64,000 bases of DNA from Micromonospora sp. M71_S20 (GCF_003664255.1 NZ_RCCV01000003.1:248001-312000); one strand, 5' to 3'. Positions 15,946 to 25,213 are shown, numbered from the stretch's first letter. Notes: generated by a model not told the origin, from the sequence alone. A program made the numbers and translations.

Positions 15946-18015
15946 ATGGCCGACCAGAATGTGCCACCACGGCGACCGCGGGACGATCGCGGTTGGGACG
16001 GGCGTCAGTACCCCGCCGCCGACGGTCACCGCGACACCCACCCCTCCACCCCGTACGGCCACGACCCGCGCACGCAGCACCAGGGTGGACACCCCGCCGA
16101 CCCGCGGGAGCAGTACGCGCACGCCGGGCACCCGGCCGCGCGCGGGCCGCAGTGGGTCGGCCCGGACGGCTTCGCGCGGCAGGCGGGCGCGCCGTCGGCC
16201 GGCCCCGGACTGCCCAACCTGGACGACGACGAGCCGGGCCGCAAGGTCGGCCGCCGCAAGGCCCTCGCGGCCCTCGGTGGCACCGCGGCCGTGGTCGCCG
16301 GTGGTGCCGCCCTGGCGATGACCCCGCAGATCCGCAGCCTCTTCGGCGACGAGGCCGTGGCCGGCGACGCCACCGGCACCACGGTCACCGACGGCACCCC
16401 GACCCGCCCGAGCGGCCAGCAGCCGAGCACGGTGCGCACCTACACCGAGCAGAACGAGAGCTACATGGGCTCCCGGGCCGGCGAGGCGCTGAAGAAGAAC
16501 GCCCCGGCCGGCGGCCGCACCTTCTCCGGGCCGGCCGCCGCCGCCGCGGAGACCAAGGTGACCGTCAAGACGGTGCTCGCCAAGGACCCGGTCCTGCACC
16601 TGGCCCGGCGGGCCACCTTCGGCGCCACCCCGCAGGTCGTCGCCGACATCAAGGAGCGGGGCATCGACGGCTGGCTGCGTTGGCAGCTCGACCCCGACAA
16701 GATCGCCCCGACGAGGGCCGAGCTGAAGCTCGCGGACCTGCCGACGCTGAAGCTGGGCACCGCGCAGCTGCGCGAGCAGCGCGACCAGCTCAACGAGCGG
16801 GGCGCGCAGCCGGAGAAGGAGATGGTGGACGCCACCATCGCCCGGCAGATCTGGTCGAAGCGGCAGCTGTTCGAGGTGATGGTCGACTTCTGGAACGACT
16901 TCCTGCACGTCGCCGCGGACTTCGACGGGGGCGAGGTGTACCGCGCGTCCTTCGACCGGGACGTCGTCCGGGCGCACGCCCTCGGCAGCTACCCCGAGAT
17001 GCTGCTCGCCGCGAACCGGCACCCCGCGCTGCTGCTCTACCTCAACCAGAACGACTCCCGCGCCGACGCGGTCAACGAGAACCTGGCCCGGGAGAACCTG
17101 GAGCTGTACTCGGTCGGCGTCGACGGCGGCTACACCGAGAAGGACGTCCGGCAGGCGGCCCTGCTCCAGACCGGCCGGGGCGTCAACGACGGGAAGTACG
17201 TGTTCCGCCCCGAGCGGCACTACGTCGGCAAGGTGAAGGTCCTCGGCTTCACCCACGCGAACAACTCGAAGGACCCGAAGAAGGCCGAGGCGGCCATCGA
17301 CGCGTACATCACCTACATCGCGCTGCACCCGTCCACCGCCAAGTACGTGGCGCAGAGCCTGGCCACCCGATTCGTCTCGGACACCCCGCCGAAGTCCCTC
17401 GTGGAGCGGCTGGCCAAGTCGTACACCCTGAACAAGGGCATGATCAAGCCGGTGCTGATGACGCTGTTCAGCTCCTCGGAGTTCTGGGCGGCGGTGGGGC
17501 AGAAGGTGCGCCGGCCGATGGAGTACCTGGTCGCCACGTACCGGGCCCTGGGGGTGTCCCCGGAGGCGTCGCCGAAGCACGACAACGGCGACAACAAGCG
17601 CACCCCGTACGCCCGAGGGCTGCGGCAGATCCACGACAGGATGCGCGAGCTGGGCCAGTACCCGATGGGCCAGCCCACCCCCGACGGCTACCCGGACGTC
17701 TACGTGGCCTGGACCTCCGCCGGCACCATGGTCCACGGCTGGAACGAGGCGGGCGAGCTGCTCGCCGGCCGACGCACCGTCTTCACCTACACCCCGCCCG
17801 AGAAGCTGGTGGCCAGGCCCCCGGCCACCGCCGGGGCGTACGTGGACGCGCTGGCCCTGCGCCTGGTGGGTCAGAAGCTGAGCGCCAGGGAGCGGTCCCT
17901 GATCCTCGGCGTGGCCGGCGTGTCGGCCGGCGACAAGGTCGACGCCACGTTCGACGGGGCCGTCACCGCCGTAGCGCGGGCGATCCTCGCTTCCCCCCAG
18001 CACCACCTCCGGTGA
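15946..18015 (+). CDS. DUF1800 family exported protein
   Basis: 689 aa. The first 100 residues are hydrophilic and His/Pro-rich. A Tat-like signal then appears (GRRKALAALGGTAAVVAGGAALA, from about residue 101), so export is late and the N-tail stays cytoplasmic or is removed. The DUF1800 domain (about 205-685) starts HLARRATFGATPQVV and includes LYLNQNDSRADAVNENLARENLELYSVGV and QAALLQTGRGV. DUF1800 is almost always encoded beside DUF1501, as here. Biochemical role unknown; association with exported redox or polysaccharide functions is inference. First gene of the operon. Confidence 0.88.
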   Translation: MADQNVPPRRPRDDRGWDGRQYPAADGHRDTHPSTPYGHDPRTQHQGGHPADPREQYAHAGHPAARGPQWVGPDGFARQAGAPSAGPGLPNLDDDEPGRKVGRRKALAALGGTAAVVAGGAALAMTPQIRSLFGDEAVAGDATGTTVTDGTPTRPSGQQPSTVRTYTEQNESYMGSRAGEALKKNAPAGGRTFSGPAAAAAETKVTVKTVLAKDPVLHLARRATFGATPQVVADIKERGIDGWLRWQLDPDKIAPTRAELKLADLPTLKLGTAQLREQRDQLNERGAQPEKEMVDATIARQIWSKRQLFEVMVDFWNDFLHVAADFDGGEVYRASFDRDVVRAHALGSYPEMLLAANRHPALLLYLNQNDSRADAVNENLARENLELYSVGVDGGYTEKDVRQAALLQTGRGVNDGKYVFRPERHYVGKVKVLGFTHANNSKDPKKAEAAIDAYITYIALHPSTAKYVAQSLATRFVSDTPPKSLVERLAKSYTLNKGMIKPVLMTLFSSSEFWAAVGQKVRRPMEYLVATYRALGVSPEASPKHDNGDNKRTPYARGLRQIHDRMRELGQYPMGQPTPDGYPDVYVAWTSAGTMVHGWNEAGELLAGRRTVFTYTPPEKLVARPPATAGAYVDALALRLVGQKLSARERSLILGVAGVSAGDKVDATFDGAVTAVARAILASPQHHLR

Positions 18016-18023
18016 GGCACCCG

Positions 18024-19403
18024 ATGGAGAAGACTGTGCACACGTTCCCCCTGCACCCCGAATGCCCCGACCTGCGGCGGCTGGCCGACGACCCGGCCGA
18101 GGCGCTGCTGCGGGCGGAGGCCGACATCGTCGCCGCCGAGAACGCCGCCGAGGCCGACCGCTACCGGCGGCTGGAGGACCTGGAGGAGGCCCAGCAGGAC
18201 GGTCGCGGCGTCACCCGGCGGACGTTCGTGGCCGGCGCCGCCGCGACCGCCACCGCCCTCGCCACCGCCCAGTTCGTCACCACCTCGGCCTCGTTCGCCG
18301 CCACCAAGACCGGCACCCTGATCCACGTCTTCCTCTACGGCGGGCTGGACGGGCTGAGCCTGGTCGCCCCGGCGGACGACCCGGTGCTCGCCAAGGCCCG
18401 CCCCGACCTGCTGCTCGGCAACGACTCCCTGGCGCTGGGCCGCGGCTTCAAGCTGACCAGCGCGTTCAAGCCGCTGGAGCCGTGGCTGAAGAGCGGCAAC
18501 CTCGGCTTCGTTCCGGCGGTCTCCGACGAGCGGCTGTCCCGCAGCCACTTCCAGGCCGCGGACGCCTGCAACCTCGGCGGCCTGCCCAGCGAGACCGGCG
18601 GCCGGGGCTGGCTGGACAGCCTGGTCGACGCGCTCGGCACGGGCACCGCGTTCCGCAGCGTCGGCATCGGCAGCACGCTGCCCCGGTCGCTGGTCGGCAA
18701 CAACGGCGCGCTCTCCCTCAACAGCGTCGGCTCGCTGCGGCTCAACGGCGACGACCGGTACCGGGCCGCGACCGAGAAGGCGATCAAGGGGCTCTTCACC
18801 GGGATCAACCACCCGGTGCAGGAGGCCGTGCAGGACGGCCTGGGTGCGCTGGCCACCGCGCAGCGCCTCGCCGCGAAGCCGTACCAGCCGGCCGAGGGCG
18901 TCGAGTACAAGGGCGTCGGCTACGCGTTCCAGCAGCTCGCGCAGCTCATCAAGGGCGGGGCGAACGTCCGGGTCGCCACCGTCGGGATGGGCGGCTACGA
19001 CACCCACGAGAACCAGGGCACCCGCGACGGCGGTCAGCTGCACCGGCGGCTCAACGAGCTGGCCGGGGCCATGGCGGCGTTCTTCACCGACCTGGGGGAG
19101 AAGTCCGCCGACGTGACCATCATGGTCTCCAGCGAGTTCGGCCGGCGGGTCGCCTCGAACGGCGGCGGCACCGACCACGGCCACGGCGGCGTGGTCACCG
19201 TGCTCTCCGGCCGCAAGCTCGCCGGCTCGCTGCTGGGCACCTGGAACGGGCTGGACGACCTGGACTCCGGCGACGTGCCCGAGTACAACAACATGTTCAA
19301 CGTCTACGGAGCCGTCGCGCAGGGCCGCTTCGGGCTCACCAACGCGGAGGTGGACAAGATCTTCCCCCGGCAGAAGTACCGCCCGATGAAGCTGTACGCG
19401 TGA
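18024..19403 (+). CDS. DUF1501 family Tat-exported protein
   Basis: 459 aa from the ATG at 18024, eight bases after the DUF1800 stop. A twin-arginine signal (TRRTFVAGAAATATALATA) spans about 63-98. The DUF1501 domain has IHVFLYGGLDGLSLVAP, RSHFQAADACNLG, GGYDTHENQ and the C-terminal SSEFGRRVASNGGGTDHGHGG, resembling an alkaline-phosphatase/sulfatase superfamily metal site. The enzymatic activity is not established. It overlaps the GTG of the next gene by three bases, so the operon is tightly coupled. Confidence 0.9.
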   Translation: MEKTVHTFPLHPECPDLRRLADDPAEALLRAEADIVAAENAAEADRYRRLEDLEEAQQDGRGVTRRTFVAGAAATATALATAQFVTTSASFAATKTGTLIHVFLYGGLDGLSLVAPADDPVLAKARPDLLLGNDSLALGRGFKLTSAFKPLEPWLKSGNLGFVPAVSDERLSRSHFQAADACNLGGLPSETGGRGWLDSLVDALGTGTAFRSVGIGSTLPRSLVGNNGALSLNSVGSLRLNGDDRYRAATEKAIKGLFTGINHPVQEAVQDGLGALATAQRLAAKPYQPAEGVEYKGVGYAFQQLAQLIKGGANVRVATVGMGGYDTHENQGTRDGGQLHRRLNELAGAMAAFFTDLGEKSADVTIMVSSEFGRRVASNGGGTDHGHGGVVTVLSGRKLAGSLLGTWNGLDDLDSGDVPEYNNMFNVYGAVAQGRFGLTNAEVDKIFPRQKYRPMKLYA

Positions 19404-20821
19404 CGTACCCGCGCACCCACGCCGCCGGCCGCCGCGCCGGGACGAACCCGTCCCGGCGCGGCGGCCGGCCGGCTGCGGACGTACGCCCCCTGGTGCCGCC
19501 GCGACGTGGACCCGGCGGCCGGCGGCTGCTGGCCGCGCTGCTCGTCGTCGGCCTGCTCGTCAGCGTGCTGCCCTGGTGGCTGGACACCCCGGCCGGATCG
19601 CTGCGGTCGACGGCCGCCACGCTCACCGCCGCCGGCCGGATCACCGGGCTGGTCGCCGGCTACCTGCTGCTCGTGCAGGTGCTGATGATGAGCCGCCTGC
19701 CGATCCTGGAGCGGTGGGCCGGCGGCGAGCGGATCGCCCGCTGGCACCGCGACGTCGGGGCCACCCTGCTGGTCGCCGTGCTCGCGCACGCGTCGCTGAT
19801 CCTGGTCGGCTACGCCGACCTGGAGGACAACCCGGTGCTCACCGAGGCCGGCGTGCTGCTGCGCGACTACGAGGACATGGTCTCCGCGTTCGCCGCCGCC
19901 GGCATCCTGGTGCTGGTCGGCCTCACCAGCGTCCGGGCGATCCGCACCGCGCTGCCCTACGAGCTGTGGCACGCCCTGCACCTGTCGAGCTACGCGGTGC
20001 TGCTGCTCGGCTTCGCCCACCAGTTCAGCAACGGCGCGCAGCTGTTCCGGCCCGGCCCGGTGCGCACCGGTTGGATCGCGATGTACGCGCTGGTGCTCGC
20101 CGCCCTGCTCTGGGGCCGGGTGATCGCGCCGCTGGCGTTCAACCTGCGGCACCGGCTGCGGGTCGCCGACGTGGTGGCGGAGAGCCCGGACACGATCTCG
20201 ATCTACCTGACCGGGGACCGGCTGGAGCGGCTGGAACTGCTGGGCGGGCAGTTCTTCCGCTGGCGCTTCCTCGCCCGGGGCTGCTGGTGGCAGGCGCACC
20301 CGTTCTCGGTCTCCGCCGCCGCCAACGGCCGCTGGCTGCGGCTCACCGTCAAGGTGGTCGGCGCGCACACCGCCGACCTGCGCGACCTCGAACCGGGCAC
20401 CAGGGTCTGGGCGGAGGGGCCGTCGGGCACCTTCACCGCCGCCCACCGGACCCGCGAACGGGCCCTGCTGATCGCCGGCGGCAGCGGGATCACCCCGATC
20501 CGGGCGATGCTGGAGGAACTGCCGCCCGGCGCCGCGCTGATCTACCGCGCCCGCACCCCGGGCGACGTGCTGCTGCACCGCGAGCTGGACTGGCTCGCCG
20601 AGGCCCGGGACACCGCGATCTGGTACGTCGTCGGCTCCCGCCATGATCCCGGCCCCCGCCAGGTGATGAGCCCGGACGGGCTGCGCCGGCTGGTGCCCGA
20701 CCTCGCCCGGCGCGACGTCTACCTCTGCGGGCCGCCCGGCCTGGTCGAGCAGTCGCTGCGGGTGCTCCGCGAGGCCGGCGTGCCCCGCCGGCAGATCCAC
20801 CTGGCCACGTTCGAGCTGTAG
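19400..20821 (+). CDS. Ferric-reductase-like transmembrane flavocytochrome (FAD/NAD-binding)
   Basis: 473 aa. The GTG start overlaps the DUF1501 stop. A basic N-tail is followed by about six hydrophobic segments (45-250). Paired histidines suited to b-heme ligation sit in WHRDVGATLLVAVLAHAS and LWHALHLSSYAVLLLGFAHQ. The cytoplasmic C-terminal half is a ferredoxin-reductase fold: FAD segment HPFSVSAA, NAD(P) segment GGSGITPIRAML and LCGPPGLVEQS. It should move electrons from NAD(P)H via FAD and heme to the outer face of the membrane, where the FMN-binding product of the next gene is a plausible acceptor. Confidence 0.92.
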   Translation: MTYPRTHAAGRRAGTNPSRRGGRPAADVRPLVPPRRGPGGRRLLAALLVVGLLVSVLPWWLDTPAGSLRSTAATLTAAGRITGLVAGYLLLVQVLMMSRLPILERWAGGERIARWHRDVGATLLVAVLAHASLILVGYADLEDNPVLTEAGVLLRDYEDMVSAFAAAGILVLVGLTSVRAIRTALPYELWHALHLSSYAVLLLGFAHQFSNGAQLFRPGPVRTGWIAMYALVLAALLWGRVIAPLAFNLRHRLRVADVVAESPDTISIYLTGDRLERLELLGGQFFRWRFLARGCWWQAHPFSVSAAANGRWLRLTVKVVGAHTADLRDLEPGTRVWAEGPSGTFTAAHRTRERALLIAGGSGITPIRAMLEELPPGAALIYRARTPGDVLLHRELDWLAEARDTAIWYVVGSRHDPGPRQVMSPDGLRRLVPDLARRDVYLCGPPGLVEQSLRVLREAGVPRRQIHLATFEL

Positions 20822-20831
20822 GAAGGCTTCC

Positions 20832-21422
20832 ATGCGTCGCGCCCTGCTCGCGATCACCGGCCTGGCGGCCGGCACCACCGCGATGGTGGTGCTGAAGGGC
20901 TCGCCGGGCACCAGCCCGGTCGCCCAGGACCTGCCGGCGGCGCCTCCGCCGGTGGTCCCCGCGCCGGCCGGCCCGACCCCGGGCGGCGGGAAGGTCTCCG
21001 CCCCGCCGTCGCCGGCCCGCACCAGCGCGTCCCCCCGGCCCGGTCGCACCGCCACCCGGGCGCCGGCGAGCCGGCCCAGCGCCACCACCCGCGCGCCGTC
21101 CGCGCCGCGCACCACCACCAAACCGCCGCCCGCGCCGACCACCCGCACCGTCACCGGGCCGGTGGTGGAGAACGAGTACGGCAACGTGCAGGTGCAGATC
21201 ACCCTCTCCGGGACGCGGATCGTCGACGTGGTGGCCCTGGAGCTGCCCGAGGAGACCGCCCAGTCCGACCAGCGCAGCGAGCAGGTCGACGGCCGCTACA
21301 GCGGCAGTTCCGGGCTGGTGGTGCAGCGGCAGAGCGCCGACGTGGACACCGTCTCCGGGGCGACCGCCACCAGCACCTCGTACAAGAGGTCGTTGCAGGC
21401 AGCGATCGACCGGGCGAACTGA
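20832..21422 (+). CDS. FMN-binding protein, predicted covalently flavinylated
   Basis: 196 aa. An N-terminal signal or anchor (ALLAITGLAAGTTAMVV) is followed by a long Pro/Thr/Ala-rich linker (about 35-110), then an FMN_bind domain. The flavinylation motif D-x-x-SGAT is present as DTVSGATATSTSY, with target Thr near residue 178. ApbE attaches FMN through a phosphoester to this Thr. The enzyme for that step is encoded directly downstream. The protein is expected outside the membrane on a flexible tether, as a one- or two-electron shuttle fed by the flavocytochrome. Confidence 0.92.
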   Translation: MRRALLAITGLAAGTTAMVVLKGSPGTSPVAQDLPAAPPPVVPAPAGPTPGGGKVSAPPSPARTSASPRPGRTATRAPASRPSATTRAPSAPRTTTKPPPAPTTRTVTGPVVENEYGNVQVQITLSGTRIVDVVALELPEETAQSDQRSEQVDGRYSGSSGLVVQRQSADVDTVSGATATSTSYKRSLQAAIDRAN

Positions 21423-21423
21423 C

Positions 21424-22227
21424 GTGCCGGTGTCGGCGGCGGGGCGGCGGCCGGGCGGGGGTCCGCCGGCGACCAGGCCGGGACTGCGCCGCGTGGAGCA
21501 GGTCATGGGCACCGCGATCAGCCTCGACCTCGCCGACGACCTGCCCGCCGCCGAGCTGGACGCGCTGGCCGGGGAGGTGTTCGCCTGGCTGCGCGAGGTG
21601 GACGCCCGGTTCAGCACGTACCGGGCCGACAGCGAGGTGTGCCGCGTCGACCGGGGCGAGCTGCCGCTCTCCGGGGCCGGCGCCGACCTGCGGGCCGTGC
21701 TGGCGTGCTGCGCCGACCTGTGGAAGGCCACCGACGGCTTCTTCGACGCGTACGCCACCGGGCGGCTCGACCCGTCCGGCTACGTCAAGGGCTGGGCGGT
21801 GCAGATCGCCTCGGACCGGCTGCTCGCGGCCGGGGCGGCGAACCACTGCCTGAACGCCGGCGGCGACGTGCGGGTACGCGGCCACTCCCCGACCGGGCAA
21901 CCGTGGCGGATCGGCGTCCGCCACCCGTGGGACGCGATGTCCACCTGCCTCGTGCTCACCGGCACCGACCTGGCCGTGGCCACGTCCGGCGTCTACGAGC
22001 GCGGCCACCACGTGCGCGATCCGCGCCGGGGCGTGCCGGCCCGGGGGCTGCGCTCGGTCACCGTGGTCGGGCCGGACCTGGGGCTGGCCGACGCGTACGC
22101 CACCGCGGCCGTCGCGATGGGCCCGGCCGGCATCGGCTGGCTGGACGGCCTGCCCGGGCACCAGCACGCGGTCGTCACCGACGACGCCCGCCTCCTGCAC
22201 TCCACCGCCCTGCCCTTGGCCGGCTGA
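21424..22227 (+). CDS. apbE: FAD:protein FMN transferase
   Basis: 267 aa from the GTG at 21424. A later GTG (VEQVMGTAISLD) is an alternative that would make the protein cytosolic in style. ApbE features: MGTAISLDL near the start, RFSTYRADSEV, GYVKGWAVQIA, the LNAGGDVRVRG loop and TSGVYERGHH. There is no obvious lipobox. The family transfers FMN from FAD to Thr in the motif carried by the neighbouring protein. It is the last gene of the five-gene operon and supplies its maturation enzyme. Length is shorter than classic lipoprotein ApbE. Confidence 0.9.
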   Translation: MPVSAAGRRPGGGPPATRPGLRRVEQVMGTAISLDLADDLPAAELDALAGEVFAWLREVDARFSTYRADSEVCRVDRGELPLSGAGADLRAVLACCADLWKATDGFFDAYATGRLDPSGYVKGWAVQIASDRLLAAGAANHCLNAGGDVRVRGHSPTGQPWRIGVRHPWDAMSTCLVLTGTDLAVATSGVYERGHHVRDPRRGVPARGLRSVTVVGPDLGLADAYATAAVAMGPAGIGWLDGLPGHQHAVVTDDARLLHSTALPLAG

Positions 22228-22230
22228 GTG

Positions 22231-22389
22231 TCAGCGGAAGGGGCGGGTGGTGGCGGGGCGGGAGCCGAGGGGGCGGGGGCGGCCCGGGCGGGAGCCGACG
22301 GGACGGGTGACCGGCCAGCGGCGGCGCGGCCGGTGCCGGGGCGGCGGCTCCGCGCCGTCCGGCTGGCGCGCGGTGTCGTCGGTGGACAT
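22231..22389 (-). CDS. Very small Arg/Pro-rich hypothetical protein
   Basis: 52 codons starting MSTDDTARQPDGAEPPPRH, then strongly basic and proline-rich to the stop. There is a fair ribosome binding site (gcggggg). No domain is recognised. The amino acid bias is partly what any GC-rich frame would give, so this may not be a gene. Confidence 0.3.
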   Translation of the reverse strand: MSTDDTARQPDGAEPPPRHRPRRRWPVTRPVGSRPGRPRPLGSRPATTRPFR

Positions 22390-22469
22390 GTAACCCCCGC
22401 TCCCGGCGCGGGTGCGCCGTCGCCGTGCTCAACGAGCGCCGGCCCTCCGGCGTCGCTGTCGAGCCGCCG

Positions 22470-23141
22470 TCACATGCCCCGGCGCGGCAGCGGCAGGTGA
22501 CCGGGGAGCAGGTCGGAGGTGACCGTGACCCCGGTGGCCCGCAGGGCCTCGATCAGCGCGTTCTGCACCAGATAGGAGTCGGGCAGTTGCCAGCGGGCCT
22601 GTTCGGGCGCGACCGCCCACCGGACGGTGCCCTCCGGCAGCCGGGTCGGTGGGGCCGGGATCCAGGAGCCGGGACCGTGCCGGACCACGTGGAAGCAGTG
22701 GTCCAGCTCGGGGCGGAGCGGGTCGCCGGGGCGGACCAGGAACATCCAGCGGCCGGTCGGGGTCACCAGCACCGGCCCGCGTACGCCGACGCCGGCCGGG
22801 TGCGTCCGGACCGCGTCCAGCACGTGCCGGCCGAGGTGCGTGGGGACCTCCAGCACGTCGAACGCCCGCCCGGTGGGCAGCAGCACCCCGTGCGGCCGGG
22901 TGCGCCACCAGGTCGCGACCCGGGCCGGGTCGGCGCTCGCCGCGTGCTCCCAGTTCTCCAGGGCCGGGTGGCAGCCGACCGTCGGGCAGCCGGCCCGCCC
23001 GCAGACGAAGCGGCTGCGGGCGAGGCAGGCGCCGGGGGTGACGTCCCAGCCGTGCAGGGCGTACCGCACGGCCACCCGGCGCAGCCGCACCCGTTCCAAC
23101 GGGGACAGTTGAACGACGCGCGGCGCGACATTCCCCCACAT
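22470..23141 (-). CDS. Prim-pol-like protein (bifunctional primase/polymerase family, active site degenerate)
   Basis: 223 aa from the ATG at 23141, preceded by gaggggag. It has the layout of the N-terminal Prim-Pol domain: LRRVAVRYALHGWDVTPG, Cys-rich insert (C, C, C, then GCHPALENW), ADPARVATWW and VLLPTGRAFDVLEVP. In active prim-pols the last segment carries a D-x-D metal site. Here it reads FDVLEV, so metal catalysis looks lost. Divergent from an XRE/TPR regulator. Likely a structural or regulatory derivative rather than a primase. Confidence 0.75.
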   Translation of the reverse strand: MWGNVAPRVVQLSPLERVRLRRVAVRYALHGWDVTPGACLARSRFVCGRAGCPTVGCHPALENWEHAASADPARVATWWRTRPHGVLLPTGRAFDVLEVPTHLGRHVLDAVRTHPAGVGVRGPVLVTPTGRWMFLVRPGDPLRPELDHCFHVVRHGPGSWIPAPPTRLPEGTVRWAVAPEQARWQLPDSYLVQNALIEALRATGVTVTSDLLPGHLPLPRRGM

Positions 23142-23238
23142 GTGCCATCTCCCCTCGCCGGACCCGGCCGGTGCCCAGGTCGCATGTCGAGCACCGTCAC
23201 TGCCGTAACCCGCGATCGTTGAGCTGACGAACGGCTGA

Positions 23239-23249
23239 TGCAACTTGCA
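23239..23249. promoter_or_regulatory. Short palindrome in a divergent promoter region
   Basis: tgcaacttgca is a perfect 11-base palindrome in the 250-bp gap between the divergent prim-pol-like and XRE genes. It lies in a locally AT-richer stretch and is a candidate operator for the XRE regulator. Position is the only support. Confidence 0.35.
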
Positions 23250-23391
23250 CGAAAACTACGAGAACTGGCTGTACGGCTGACGCACACGCTGTGCGACCAG
23301 CGAAAACCTGAAGACGTACGGATCGATCGCCGTATCCGGCAGGACCGGCCGGCACGCCCGCTCGAGCAGGCACAGGGGAAGGAACGGGTGG

Positions 23392-24621
23392 ATGGACGAG
23401 TTACCCATCGGGCGGCGGGTGGCCTACTGGCGGGGGCGGCGCAAGATGTCGCAGCAGGTCTTCGCGGACCGGCTGGGCAAGTCGAAGAGCTGGGTCGACA
23501 AGGTCGAGCGCGGAGTGCGCCGGCTGGACAAGTTCTCCGTCCTCTACGAGATCGCCGACATCCTCCAGGTCGACGTGCAGCTGCTGCTCGGCAAGGACCC
23601 GGAGCGGCGTACGGACGCGTTGAACTGCATCGACCAGGTGGAGGTGCAGGAGATCCGGGCGGCCCTGGAGCGGTACGACTCGATGAGCGCGTACTTCGAC
23701 GCCGCGCCGTGCCCGCCGCCCCTGGCCGACATGCGCAAGGCCGTCAACCACGCCTGGCTCACCTACCAGTACGGCCGCTACGGGATGCTCACCCGGGCGC
23801 TGCCGAAGCTGCTGCGCGACGCCCAGGCCGCCGACGCCGGCCACGGCGGTGACCAGGCGGTCGAGGCGGCACACCTGCTCGGGCAGGTCTACCAGATCGC
23901 CTCGTCGGTGCTGCGCAAACTGGGCGAGTGCGACCTGGCCTGGCTGGCCGCCGACCGCTCGATGGCGGTTGCCCAGCGTGCCAACGACCCGCTGCTGGCC
24001 GGCATCGCCACCACCCGGGTCTGCAACGCGCTGGTGGCGATGGGCCGGCCCCGCCCCGCCCTCGAACTCAACGTCACCATCGCCAACCGGCTGGCCCCGG
24101 GCGGCGGCACCGAGGCGACCCCGGCGCTGCTCTCCGTCTACGGGATGCTGCTGCTCCAGGGCGCGATGGCCGCCGCCCGGATCGGCGACTCCGCCACGGT
24201 GGACGACCTGATCAACGGCGCGCACGAGGCGGCCACCCTGCTGGGCGGCGACCACAACCACTACTGGACCTCGTTCGGGCCGACCAACGTGGAGCTGCAC
24301 CGGGCGGCGGCGGCGGTCGAGCTGGGCGACGGCGGCCGGGCGGTGGAGGTGCACCGGCAGCGCATCCAGGAGCCGGCGTTCAACGCGCTGCTGCCCGAGC
24401 GCCGGGCCCACCACCTGCTCGACATCGCCCGGGGCTTCGCCCACGTCGGCGACGTGGCCAACGCCGGCGAGATGTTGCTGCGCGGTGACCGCCTCGCCCC
24501 GTCGGAGATCCGCTGCCGGCCGATCGCGCACGAGGTGATGTCGGACATCCTGCGTCGCACACGTGGTGCGCCGCCTTCTCCGATTGCGGAGTTGGCTGAG
24601 CACATGGGAGTAGGGGTATGA
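23392..24621 (+). CDS. XRE-family regulator with TPR-like C-terminal domain
   Basis: 409 aa. N-terminal helix-turn-helix (about 6-66): GRRVAYWRGRRKMSQQVFADRLGKS then SWVDKVERGVRRLDK. The rest is all-helical with TPR-like repeats, as in actinomycete regulators that sense a small molecule or peptide through the helical repeat. The ATG is preceded by ggggaagg. The flavoprotein gene begins 16 bases after its stop, so the two form an operon; the divergent prim-pol-like gene may share control. Confidence 0.88.
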   Translation: MDELPIGRRVAYWRGRRKMSQQVFADRLGKSKSWVDKVERGVRRLDKFSVLYEIADILQVDVQLLLGKDPERRTDALNCIDQVEVQEIRAALERYDSMSAYFDAAPCPPPLADMRKAVNHAWLTYQYGRYGMLTRALPKLLRDAQAADAGHGGDQAVEAAHLLGQVYQIASSVLRKLGECDLAWLAADRSMAVAQRANDPLLAGIATTRVCNALVAMGRPRPALELNVTIANRLAPGGGTEATPALLSVYGMLLLQGAMAAARIGDSATVDDLINGAHEAATLLGGDHNHYWTSFGPTNVELHRAAAAVELGDGGRAVEVHRQRIQEPAFNALLPERRAHHLLDIARGFAHVGDVANAGEMLLRGDRLAPSEIRCRPIAHEVMSDILRRTRGAPPSPIAELAEHMGVGV

Positions 24622-24637
24622 GCGCGGAGGCGGCCTG

Positions 24638-25213
24638 ATGACCGGTCCGCGCCCGAGCAGCAGCGAGCGCCGCGAGGTGCTCTACGTCATCGCCTGCGGT
24701 TCACCGCTGGCCCGCCACGTCGGCCGGCTCGTCGAGCTGGCCCAGCAGGACGGCTGGGACGTCTGCGTCGTCACCACGCCGGACGGCGCCAAGTTCGTCG
24801 ACCGGGCCGCGCTGGCCCGGCAGACCGGCCATCCGGTCCGCACCCACTACAAGAATCCGGGCGACCTCGACGTGCTGCCGCAGGCCGACGCGATGATCGT
24901 CTGTCCGGCGACGGTCAACACCGTCAACAAGTGGGCGGCCGGGATCACCGACACACTGGCCCTCGGGCTGCTGGTGGAGGCGCAGGGCCTGGGGGTGCCG
25001 GTGGTGGCGGTGCCGTACACGAACGCGGCGATGGCGGCCCACCCGGCCTTCCGGGCCGGCATCGCCCGGCTCGCCGAGTGGGGGGTCACGGTGCTCTTCG
25101 GCGATCACGTCTTCCCGTTGCATCCGCCCGGCACCGGTGAGCGGCACGTGCACGCCTTCCCGTGGGCCCTGGGCCTGGCCGCCGTACGGGACCGGCTCTG
25201 CCCCGTCGCCTGA
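24638..25213 (+). CDS. Flavoprotein family (PPC-decarboxylase-like)
   Basis: 191 aa. The Rossmann-like flavoprotein fold is indicated by VLYVIACGSPLARHVGRLV, CVVTTPDGAKFVD, the phosphate-binding ADAMIVCPATVNTVNKWAAGI and VVAVPYTNAAMAAHPAF. This family (PF02441 type) includes FMN-dependent Cys decarboxylases and prenyltransferase partners. The catalytic His of PPC decarboxylase is not clearly conserved, so the reaction is open. Co-transcribed with the XRE regulator. Confidence 0.85.
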   Translation: MTGPRPSSSERREVLYVIACGSPLARHVGRLVELAQQDGWDVCVVTTPDGAKFVDRAALARQTGHPVRTHYKNPGDLDVLPQADAMIVCPATVNTVNKWAAGITDTLALGLLVEAQGLGVPVVAVPYTNAAMAAHPAFRAGIARLAEWGVTVLFGDHVFPLHPPGTGERHVHAFPWALGLAAVRDRLCPVA

